Assembly (NCBI GenBank): GCA_026874595.1
Contig: CM049320.1
Coordinates: forward strand, 52,154,714 to 52,218,713
Reading direction: 5' to 3'
DNA from: Sipunculus nudus
Taxonomy: Eukaryota; Annelida; Sipuncula; Golfingiida; Sipunculidae
DNA: 64,000 nucleotides
Within the stretch, counting starts at the first letter, position 1; each line of letters begins with the position of its first letter. The position numbers were made by a program, and so were the translations under genes. Of this stretch, positions 42,101 to 54,100 are shown one piece after another. Below the pieces are notes generated by a model. It did no database searches, was not told the DNA's origin, and saw only the letters and a list, made by a program, of their open reading frames with translations.

Positions 42101-45100
42101 TCTATCACCTTCCATGAGGTCACCATATTGTTGTCTTTCTGAGCTAGCTGCCACACGTGCGTTTGGTGCGCTTGTGTGCGATAATTTAAATCTATATTTT
42201 AACATCATATGTCGATAGTAGACACAATATCGATCATTTTGATATTTTTTTTGCATAATTCAATATAAATTCAACCAAATTAATGATGGATTTTTTTATT
42301 CACATTGTATTCAAGCAGCTCTACAAATATAAACCCAACTCAGTTGATTTTTATACCAAACTGAAGCTTAGAATCTGTACTATTTCGTGGGGAGGACTAT
42401 TTCACTGATCAGTGCCAGTTATGAATATGAATACAAGGTCTTATCAGAAGGACCACTTAATTCAAAACGGCTTGTTATGTATTCAATTTGATCCTGAACG
42501 TAAATTAAATATGCAAAAAATGGAAGCATTAGTTCATATGCGATACATATACGTTAAGGACTAAAAATTCATGTATTAAACGCGCTTCCCGGCTTATCTA
42601 ATTTGTTAACGGTATTAATCACCATAAAATGTGACAAAACGGCATACATTGATTGGATATAAGATTGGACGGGATCCTAAAAACTCCCGATGTCACAAGT
42701 GGGACGCTTACTTCGGATTATTTTAAAACTGGAAAAACTACAAAACAGGTTAGAATGTTCTGTGACTTCTGAGACAAATTTATTCAGGATACTGGTTCCC
42801 CAAGAATCAGCTGCTGGACTAAGTATGGTAGGGGGATTCGCCACTGTGGCGAGGAGTAAACAAAAAGACTTCGCCACTGAGACTGGGAACTCGCTAAATG
42901 TGATGTGGCGAGCCCTAACGCGACACAGAGAAGTTCACATAGTATATTCAGTCTTTATGCTTCACATTTTATTTCACATTGCCTGTGTTAATATTTCTTT
43001 TAATGTGAAATGAAATTAATACTGAGTAAAATGTGGTTTTTGTTGCTATAATTTGCTAGCAAACTATAATATTTGCAGTATGTCCCCACACACATTTACA
43101 TTTCTGGTATGTTTTTATTACAAAATCTATCGCATAGCAAAATAGCTAGCAAAATAATGTATAACTGTATAGCAAGCTCATTGTCAAAATAATAATGGAA
43201 ATTACTGAATATCACTCTGAAAAAGCGCATGCATTAATTAAGGTAAATTTCACCTGCCATACCCAATTAAAACTGTTGAGTCTAATGTGTTGTGAAATGA
43301 GGTAAGAAGGTAATTCTTACATATACACCAGCAAAATATCTAATTTGATAAATCAGCACTCTATTGTCAGCTCATTGTTATAATGTTAAAACTAAAATAA
43401 TAATGGAAACTAGATAAAGCCTCCCCTGCAGGAGTCCTGAGTGAGGAAGTGTGAAAAAAACTGAAATGGTCACATATGTATTAGAGAGACTCTTTTTATC
43501 ATGTTTAAAAGGTTGCTTCCTGTTTGCAATATAGATGAAATAAAAAATTAATTTGCAATACAAGTTAAAAAGAATTTCTCTTTGAATCAACTGTAAACAA
43601 AAAACTTGCAGTCAAGCTAGCCTATTGAAGTAATTCATGGTTCAGAACTGGGCTGGCCCAGTTTAAATTAGTCCACCACAGGTCTGTTTTCTTGACAGGC
43701 CTTGATCAAAATTTTAATCTGGGCTGGCCCAGTTTAAAATAACCCAGATCAGATCTCAATCGTGAAGTCTTCAACTCAGGATTATAATCTGGACAAGGTC
43801 AGTTCAAAATTTTAATTGGATTAAAATTGTGATTTGGGCCAATCCAGATCCAAATTTGAATCTGGGCTGGCCCAGTTTTACAAAGGACAAGATTCTAATG
43901 TGGGCTTCGTATATATAACTAGAAAAGAAAATGTTTATAAAACATATGCTCCAGCAGCAGCCAGTTTCCTAAGGTGAATACCATTATTATTAAATATGAG
44001 AGACATCTGTAAGCATTCTGAATGTTTAAGGCCCTAAGAAAAACTTTAATATAAACTTTAACATTCTATGACAGACGTACCGACTGACGTACTGACTGAT
44101 GGAAAAACTAACACTAAATCCCCCATCAGAAGGTGGGGGCGTAAAAACGTGTGTGTGTGTGTGTGTGTGTGTGTATACACGCACACTCACACACACATAT
44201 ATATGCATTATATGTGTGTATATATGTATGTGTATGTGTTAGTCTGTGTATGTTTGTTTATGTTGTTTAGCCACTTCCAAAAATAAACGTTAAATTGTAA
44301 AATATACAGAAATTGTTCATAAAAATATTCATAAATACACTAGAATTTTTGCACATCAAAAGTGATAGATATGAAATAAGGACTTGGAATTTAAAAAAAA
44401 AAAAACATTCTTAACCTGCATGTTTGAATCTGCACTATCTGTTTGTAAAAGAACCATCTATGCTGCAAAACAGTCGTATGATTATTTTTCATCAACATTC
44501 TATGGCTCATAACAGCACAGGGTTCATACACTTCCAGCAAATCAAAATTTCATGACTTTTTCAGGACCTGCGACAAAAAAATCATGACTTTTCCTTGTCA
44601 CTTTGAGATGAAAATGTTACTTAGGAAACTGTTGATGCAGATCATCCTTGATCATTATTATATGAAGAATATAGCTTAAAGAAAACATATATAGTTCATA
44701 TATTTCAATATATATTTAAGAGTCATTGTGATAAAAATGTGGATTTTTTTTTTATTTTCCTCTCCTTTGTTAAAAAAAATATTTACACAGGCATTAGGAT
44801 ATTAAACCATAAATTTGAACACGGAATGATAAGGAAAAACAAGCCGGTTTAATAGTTCAGTCTTGCAATGTGTGTTTTTTTTTTTTTTGGATTCAATGTT
44901 TTAATGAAAACAGTTTAATATTGAGAGTGAAATATAACACCTGACAAGCTTTCAAACTGTCATTTAAATTACTTTCAAACACAGAGATGTAACAACCCAA
45001 GAGCCAATCAGGGTGGTATATGGTGTCACAGAACATACACTGTTTAATTGAGGTTAACAAGAACTGCACCATTTACTTTGATGTATTACTATTTGAAATT

Positions 45101-48100
45101 ATTCATTGTAAAGTCATAAGTTTGATATATTGAAGAAAAAAGAAAGATCTTAATTAATTTAACCTTCTTAAAGAGGTCCAGTGACATTAGTTAGTAATAC
45201 TGGATGACTGTGAACCTGTCACTTTAATATGAGCTCATGCCGGCATTTAATTCCCCTATTATCGATCACATAACGCTTACGGTTACCTGAGAAATATTTT
45301 GAATTATCATGTCCCTGTCTACATATTCATGGAAAATAATATCTTCTCAATTACTGTTTAAAAAAAATAAGTAAAACTACACCTATATAAGGGTTGGCCG
45401 GTTCTTAAGCAGTCAAGTCCTGTTATAACATCCCTTAATTGCCGTCAGCCATGAGGCATGAACGTCTGCACCGCCGCGCACATTTACACGCTGTGTACAG
45501 GACATGGCGTTGAAATAGAGCCAGTTGTAGGAAGATTTATTTTCGAAAAAATATGGGATATTACAGTTAATTTTAACCACCACGCAAATTTCAGCTAGTT
45601 AAATAATACATATTATTTAGAAGCATGCAACAATTTTTTGCACCGGAAAACACCATCAAAGTTACCGGGGAGTAAAAAGGCGGGAAAACTTTGGCGCTCT
45701 TGGTTTCGTTTACTCATTCCATTGAAGTAGACCGTGGCTCTTTTTTTCTGCTGCATCTGTCAGGACAATTTCTTCGTCAATCCTCCATTTTTGATTATTA
45801 AACATTAAATATTTTTTTTAACTCGGCGATTTTTTTATCAGACCGGCTTGTGTATTCATAACGTCCCGTCAGTTCTACTGACAGGAGTACGGGCCGAATC
45901 AGTGAATACAGGTGTAGGCGGCAGCGGTTTCCCGCCAAACCACCTGGAATGCCCAGGCTAAGAAATGTTACACGTGCATACACGAGACCTCATTGGCATT
46001 TTTTATAAGACTTTCTTACAAGTATATATAATATTAATCCGTTTTTGTTTAGTAATGAACTTTAAGAGATACAAGAATGCTTGGAGTATGGGCATTATTA
46101 TAAATTGGCGATGCAACAGAAGGCCCGGGAGGGCACGGATTAGGCCTTAAAACTTGGTAGACTCCCGGAAAACGGGAGTGTTGGAATCTCTAACTGGATT
46201 AAAATGATGCCATCGTAATGACTATAAGAGCAACATTCTGTTATTTATACCTTTCTGAAAATTACAGCATATTCTACTTTTCTTTCATTTTAAAATCTAA
46301 TTTTTTAAATTGCAATTTTCAACACACGACAGTCTTTCGTCACTGAAAATTATGTTAAAAGAATTTTTATTTATGATTTAATATCTTAAACTCATAGGCT
46401 TAAGTGATTATTTTTTATTGCAAACGACGGTGAAATACCCACCACTTTTATTTGTCTCAAATGTATAGGCCCCTACGTATCATTACTCGCCACTGCTGTG
46501 ATAACTCCGCTAAAGAAAAGCTTATAATTCGGTTCGTTTGGTATCCTACGAACAATACATAATTCTTGAAATTGTGTATCTTGATCGCATGTTTAGCTGA
46601 AAGAAGACTGCCCGGGCATATTTTTACTAAAGTATTCGTAGGAATGGCATGACGGCAATGGGGGAATGACCGCCCATGCAGCCAAGCCAAAAGAAGTATA
46701 CGCTCATCGAGCAGCTACAGGTTGCTGCGGTCAAGATAGGGAAGAGCGGATGCCAACCTAATTTGAAACAGCACTAAGGGGAGAAATGCCCAGGTGCAGT
46801 CTGGTTTCGGTGGTTTTCATGTATCACGTATACGTTCAATCTTTAATAAAAAATAATAAAGTTGATACAAAATATTTTTAAACAGTAAGAAAATGAAAAA
46901 TCATGACTTTCTCATGACTTTTGAGAATTTTCTAAAAAAAATCATGACTTTTTAAGTACTGATTTTTAAAATCACAAAAATAATGACTTTTTAAGGACGT
47001 ACGAACCCTGCAGCATGTTCATGGAATCAAAGCTTTGGTCGATACTCTCCTTAATTTCTCTTAAAATCGCTCACATACGATTCACTTTAGCGTCGGTCAA
47101 AGTGATATTTTAAAAACATTTCGTTACACAAAATTACCCAAAATATTTGATTAACTAAATTATACGCTAATTCTTGAGAAATTATGACAGTATAAGTTAG
47201 ATCACCTATTCTCTACCTACTCTACTTATCCCCGTCACGCTGGCCGACTGAACTGTCAGTTTTCAAAACCGTCGTACTTACCCCGGCCACGAAATAATTG
47301 AATGCGCAAAAAAATAGTTCCTTCTAATTAAAAACCATTTCAACACCAAATAGAGAATGTTATGGGCTATCAGAATCAGGATGACGATTTTTATCATCAA
47401 TATTCTGATAATTTTGCTTTATTTCACTCATTCAGAATCGAGTAATACGCAACGGGAGGCCCGTAAGGCAAAGAAAATTTTAACCTTCTTATACAGAGAA
47501 AATTGCTGATATGTCATGACAAATTTTCATATCATAGGAAAGGTAAACATTTATAGATTATATACATTAAGTTTAATGTTTATACCATGAACCGTTATTA
47601 ATTATGAGCAATTAAAAATCTAAAAGTAGTATTAATTTTGCGTTTTCCTCAATATCGTGCCCCACAGAAAACTGCTGCGATGTTAGCCAATGTTTGGTTA
47701 ACACAACCTACAGGCACTGATCCGTAAACCTCTATGAAACTTATATTCACTAAGACAGCCCGCTATGCCTTGTCTTGCGGGCTATGATGTTGATAATTAC
47801 AATTTCGTTTGCAATGCCACGGCCTCGGGGCTTCCTCGCTTTGGGTCCGTCCTCCATTTTCAGTCTTGGCATTGCGCATGCATCATTGGGCCGATAAGTG
47901 CACGGCAAAAAAAACAAAAAAAAAAACACCCGACCGTCTTCTGTTGTAAATATCACGCTCGAAATATCATATTATATCTGCTAGGCCTACACTTGACGTA
48001 GTCAAAACTTAATCTGAATAAACTTATATCGAGTCACGGAAATAAGCAAACAGTTATAATATTTTGACCGTAAACTGCACCGTAAAGTAGTAGTCCCTCT

Positions 48101-51100
48101 CTGTGAGACGTCGCAAATTTTCCCGCCAAAATCATCCCGCATCATCTTAGAAAATTGCGTTTACTTCAAAATACTTAAATTTTTATAACCTTTTGATATA
48201 TAAATTTTTAGTTTCCTTCAAACATTTACAAATAACATAACAATTCTTTTTATTCACATACATTTTAATGTGGAAATCAAGTTAAATAAATGTCCGTACA
48301 TTATGAGCTTTAAACCACGTGACCTGTCACTCCATCCGGCCTCCGCAAGATGGCGCCACCTGAAATACTTGTCCATCAATGTGGACTTGGACAACTTGGA
48401 CAAATCAAGAAAAAATCGTCCATACCCTTGTGAACTTAACTATGTTTAAATGACTCACTATGTCAACTTGTACACACAGAACAAACCCCCCTTGTGAGAC
48501 TAGTCTCACTGGGAAAATTAGGCTTGCAATGTCACTTTCTACCTACAATTAGGCTCACAATGTGCCTGCTGTAAGAACGGACAGACAGACGGACGGACGA
48601 CGGACAATGGACCATGACTATAGCTCAGATGACTTATACTCAGCTGAGCTTAAAATTGTGTTTGGCCAAAAGCTCAAGGAATATAAGTCTCAATGACCTA
48701 TTTTCAGACTTCCAAAAGAGATTTCCTAGGGGCCTATCTAGGTTTTAAGCCTTAAAGTTGATTAGAAAATTGCTATCAGAAGGCCAGCTGGATAGACAGG
48801 AAAAAAATGCCTACAGCTATACCTCAGTATGACAAAGTCAGCTGAGCTGAAAATGTGATTCAAAACTGAATCTACAAGTGCAATGATAAAATAAATAACT
48901 AGTAAAATAGACTGGTTTCTACTCACATCAGCTGCCAATTTAGCGACCAGATCTTCCATTCCCTTCTCGAGGTGATCAAAATCTGCGTCTTCTATTTTTG
49001 TGTCAGCTTTGTGAATGTTTACCGGTTCTGGTTCAGGCTGAGCAGCCTCTTCTTTAATCTGAACATTATCTACAGTCTGTTTAAAGTGATCCTGTTCAGA
49101 AGTATCACTAGCGACATCTGGTGTTGCACTTTTACCGTGATCGGAAGACGATTCTTCCTCACTGGTGACTCGGGCATCTTGTATAAAATTATCGTCACTC
49201 GGGCGTTCATTATGAGACTTTCCTGATACAGGTTTGCCTTTGTCTTTCTGATTACCGGAATCTTTATTTCTCTTGCTATTACTACTGTTTAAGTCAACTG
49301 GAGACCTTGAACCTCGTTTGTCACTGGTTTTATCACTACTGTTTTCCCTTCTATCACTAGATGTCTCTTTTTCACTACTATCTACAGAATTCCTCTCACT
49401 TCGTTCGTCACTATCTTTCCCTCTGTCGTCTCCCTCTGTGCCGCCATGTTCTGCTTCTTGTACTTCCTGTAAGGGAACATTGTTACATTTCATTACATTT
49501 CACTGTATTATAAGACTTTAAAGTAAGATCAAAGGGTTCACTCCAAGGTTGGGGTCAAATACGTATTTGTATATAAATGCAGCCATAGCCTGTATTTGAA
49601 TTTGTCTATTTGTGTCGTACAAAATGTTTGTATTTGATCTCACTATTTGATGTATTTAAAGAGCCTCCCACGAGTGTGTTTAACTTGGGATATGAATATA
49701 ACCTAATGTTCGGCACTCACGACACGCGAGGGATCCATGTTGACATCATAACTACCTGTCCTTATTATGAAAGTTGTAAACAAACAGAGTAATATGTTGT
49801 CTAAATTGCCTGGTTTGTCCTACATGACTTGTTGTTGTTTTCCCAAGCTCCATAAAAATGACAAAATAGCCGTCCAAAACTACAAGGTTTATGGTAAATG
49901 TAGCGACAGCTTGTCACCCCAAACGTCGATTTTAGATATACTGAAGACGATGGGGTGACAGTACAAGCTATTAGGTTCGCATCAATTCTAGTATGTGCAG
50001 ATGTGCACGCCATTTCGGATACTACTTTTTCATTTTCATCTACTTCTCGAGCTGTCATTTTCCTGAGTTAAGACAAAAGGTGACGTTATTCTGTTGGGGA
50101 AAATAATAATTATTACATCCACGGTTGACTTACGTGTATTTGTGCAGCAGTTTTTAATTCCGAGGCTGGTTTTACTAGAAAAACTCGTCTCCACGTCTGT
50201 CAGCGGGAGAATCATAACTTCCGGTAGGGGATTCCCTAACGGCTATGTGTAAAACTCGGATGTTCGAAGTAGGGAGCAAGAATTTTTTAAAATAAAGCAA
50301 TGATCGAAGCATAATTAAAATGCTACTACATCAATGGAGAGTACCATTTTATTTTTATTGATAGAATAAGTTTTTTTCTATCATAATGCAAAAATCAAAG
50401 TTATCCATCCGAAGCTATAGACCATTTTTTTCTCGGAAATGCCCGGTTATGGTCCAGATGTGTAAAACTCGGAAGCCAGTAATGGCTAATGCACTGGTCA
50501 TCATATCATCAGCAAACGTGTCAAGCATTTTCAATTATTTCAATATGACATATTTTTCATAAACTCAATCTGTTTTTTAACATTCATGATGCTGTTTTTT
50601 TATAATATATTATATTGATATTTTATTGCATTTTGTAAAACAAGATTATATTAACTCATCCATATTTTACGCTGTTACCGTATTTTATGTTGGGGGAAAA
50701 AGTTCAGTAAATGTTTAAAAATAAATTGTTACAGAGCAAATGTTATAGATATAAAAAATTCTGTTTAATTATAGAACCTGATACCAGCAACTATTAAGTT
50801 CGGAGAGAAGGTGTCCGAAAGTGCATGGTACTACTGTATCGAGAATTCCGACTATAGTCTGGTTAATTTAGTTTTCTGAGGATAAAAATGTAAGAATCAA
50901 ATAAAAATAGTGAGTATACACGGAATATTCATATGCATGGATCTTTATAAAGATCAAAATATATTGAATTTTCATATTTGTTCAACGTATGGGAAATATA
51001 TTACTGTTTTTTTTTTTAATGACATCGTAATTTATAACTATTTTAATGCCGTATTAGGATTTATTATACCATATTTATTATTCAGTGGTGCATCCATAGA

Positions 51101-54100
51101 GGGCGCAAGCCCGTTCAGACATAATATCTCTCAATTTATCGAGTTCTTTTCCAATTAATTCATAATCAATTTTCATTTTTTTTACAGATTACTTTTTTAT
51201 TCCCCAGTAATTTTATTATTATATTTTTTACTTTCCATTAAATAAGTTGGTGATTTACTCCACAATGAGAGCCTTCAAATATACACTATAGTTCATTGAG
51301 GACCCCCCCCCCCCCCCCACCCGGTCGGAAGTCGGGAGCAAGAATTTTTTAAAATAAAGCAATGATCGAAGCATAATTAAAATGCTACTACATCAATGGA
51401 GAGTACCATTTTATTTTTATTGATAGAATAAGTTTTTTTCTATCATAATGCAAAAATCAAAGTTATCCATCCGAAGCTATAGACCATTTTTTTCTCGGAA
51501 ATGCCCAGTTATGGTCCAGATGTGTAAAACTCGGAAGCCAGTAATGGCTAATGCAATGGTCATCATATTATCAGCAAACGTGTCAAGCATTTTCAATTAT
51601 TTCAATATGACATATTTTTCATAAACTCAATCTGTTTTTTAACATTCATGATGCTGTGTTTTATAATATATTATATTGATATTTTATTGCATTTTGTAAA
51701 ACAAGATTATATTAACTCATCCATATTTTACGCTGTTACCGTATTTTATGTTGGGGGGAAAAGTTCAGTAAATGTTTAAAAATAAATTGTTACAGAGCAA
51801 ATGTTATAGATAAGTATAAATAAGTTGGTGATTTACTCCACTATGAGAGCATTCAAATATACACTAGTACATTGAGGACCCCCCCCCCCCCCCCCCCCCC
51901 ATCGCATTACCGTGCGAGTCATGCACGGTCTCCCCACAGAGCTAAGCTCGGGGTGGGATCGACCGTGAAAAATCTCACGCCTCCTTGGCTGATACTCAGA
52001 CTCACACACTGTGCTCTGCTGTCCGAGCCTGGGCGCTCACAGATCACAAAAGTCGGTAAAATGCAAAGATTGTCATAAGACTTAAACATATCAATTATTT
52101 TACAACAAGTACTACCTTTAAATAGTTACATTTTGCAAGTTATAAATGTATGGACGCGCATTTCATCATTGACATTAACATGTAACGAATTTTTTAATAT
52201 TTGGACTTTCCAGTTTATACCGTAATTTTATAGAAATATAAATATTAAAGCAAAACAACCTCAAGTTTGAATATATTGTTCAAAAACATGTAGGAGAATA
52301 CTTGCGGAACAGAAAATCCTCATAATCATTTGTTTAACGTGCCTCAAAATGTCCTCTTTACATTGCATATTTTAAAAATGAATCCCTTCCCATACCCTCC
52401 CCTATGTAAATATAAATATCTTTAACAAATACATAGCTCTAGATGGGGTGAAATATATTACGTGAAAATACACCCACGCATATATATATATATATATATA
52501 TATTAAATTTACAAATAAAAAAATTAAGAAGTTATAGTTTTTCGATTATGTATCATGTATTGTATTATACACTCATTAAAAGCAGAATCATGCATAAGCA
52601 ATTTTAATATATGCATGCAACTATAATTATAATGAAACTGCATGTGGGCTGTGGCTCTTAACTGACCACAAGTTAACCAGTGCGTCTCTGTGACTTCCGA
52701 GTTATACACATTGGATCACATCCCAGCACTTCTGACTGACTTCCATGATGGCTTCTGAGCACAAAATCATCCATTACTTTCAGACTAAAGAATGGATCAC
52801 ATTTATTCTTCACAGAATGATAATAAAGATCTTTTTCTATCGGGGGAAAACAAAACGGTATTGAAGCGTTAGCATTTTGTACATGCTTTAAACTGCTTTA
52901 TTTATAAGACAATTCCTTGGTTTCCGGCTTCCGGCTTCCGACTTCCAAGTTTACATACACGACCGCGCCATGACACCTTTAGTTTTGAATGAGAAGTACC
53001 GCTTCACGTGAATCGGTGCCACAGTGATGAAAGGAGGTAATAAATGTAATTATTTTTGTGTAACAACATTTCTTCTTCGATATTAAGCACATATAATACG
53101 ACTTTATAAGCCCGTGATGCCAAATAATACCAGACAGTAAATATTTTGATCCGACCCTTAGAATGGGCGTTCTGTTGTGACCAGTCAACAATATAACAAT
53201 TTACACAAACTGTATACATCTTGTATGTACTTAATGTATGTGCAAAATTCAAAGAAAGACACATTGTTGAAAATTGTATCTAGTTTATTAACTGTGTAAA
53301 ATCACAAAAAAAAGAATATTTCTCACCTTTAAAGACAAGAAAGCTCCACTAGAATCAAAGGTTCCCAAATTGTCTAGGTCACCTGCATCATCTATGCTCC
53401 ATTCTGGTAACCCTGAATCAAAAACAACAAAATTTCAGGTTAGTGCCAAATTTATTTGATGACTGCCTTGGATAAAATACACACTGCTTGTTTTGATATC
53501 ACAATGACCAGGTTGGGATGATTTTACATGATACACAGTAACTGTGTTACTCTCTCATTTCATCTAGCAGGACCATTGTGGTAACTATTTTTGTCGGTAC
53601 CTTGTTGAATTGGTCACTGAGAAGTTACTATATACAAAATGATGATCAATTCTAAATCTAACAAAACCACTCCAATCAATACAGTGCTGCAACTCCAGAT
53701 TTAATGGTAACAAAAGTTAAAAAACTTGCAAGAAAAAGGTATAAATTTGTCTGAATATAGTAAATATCAATGCCAAATAGCACAATTTTTGTACAATTTT
53801 ACAGCATGTGATACTTCTAATCAAGCTTCAGTTATTAAAGTATATATATATTCTAGTATTGCATAAATGGAATGATTTTGTAAGTATTGGCAGGATCAGT
53901 TTTTAATGAAATGCCACCATCATGAAATAATAATGACAGAGCATGTCTACTGCACTCAGTTGGTTCATATAAACAGCATATAATCACCACCTGAAGATGA
54001 TGATTAGAGGAAAAAACAGTAAGAGTATTAACCCCAGAAAATAAAAAGAAGTCTCGCCTGAAATAAAGTGTCACTTTTAAAAAAGTACAAGAAAATGGGG

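Noticed and set aside
42690-43013. 107-codon plus-strand open frame as a possible gene
   Set aside because: No recognisable motif, no splice partners, no promoter or polyadenylation context; lies deep in an intron.
44026-44286. Frames rich in His/Thr and Val/Cys around 44.1 kb
   Set aside because: They are translations of the GT/CA microsatellite.
46155-46185. ACTCCCG-gaaaa-CGGGAGT hairpin as a bacterial-type terminator
   Set aside because: Eukaryotic intron inside a transposon-like element; it is more likely part of that element.
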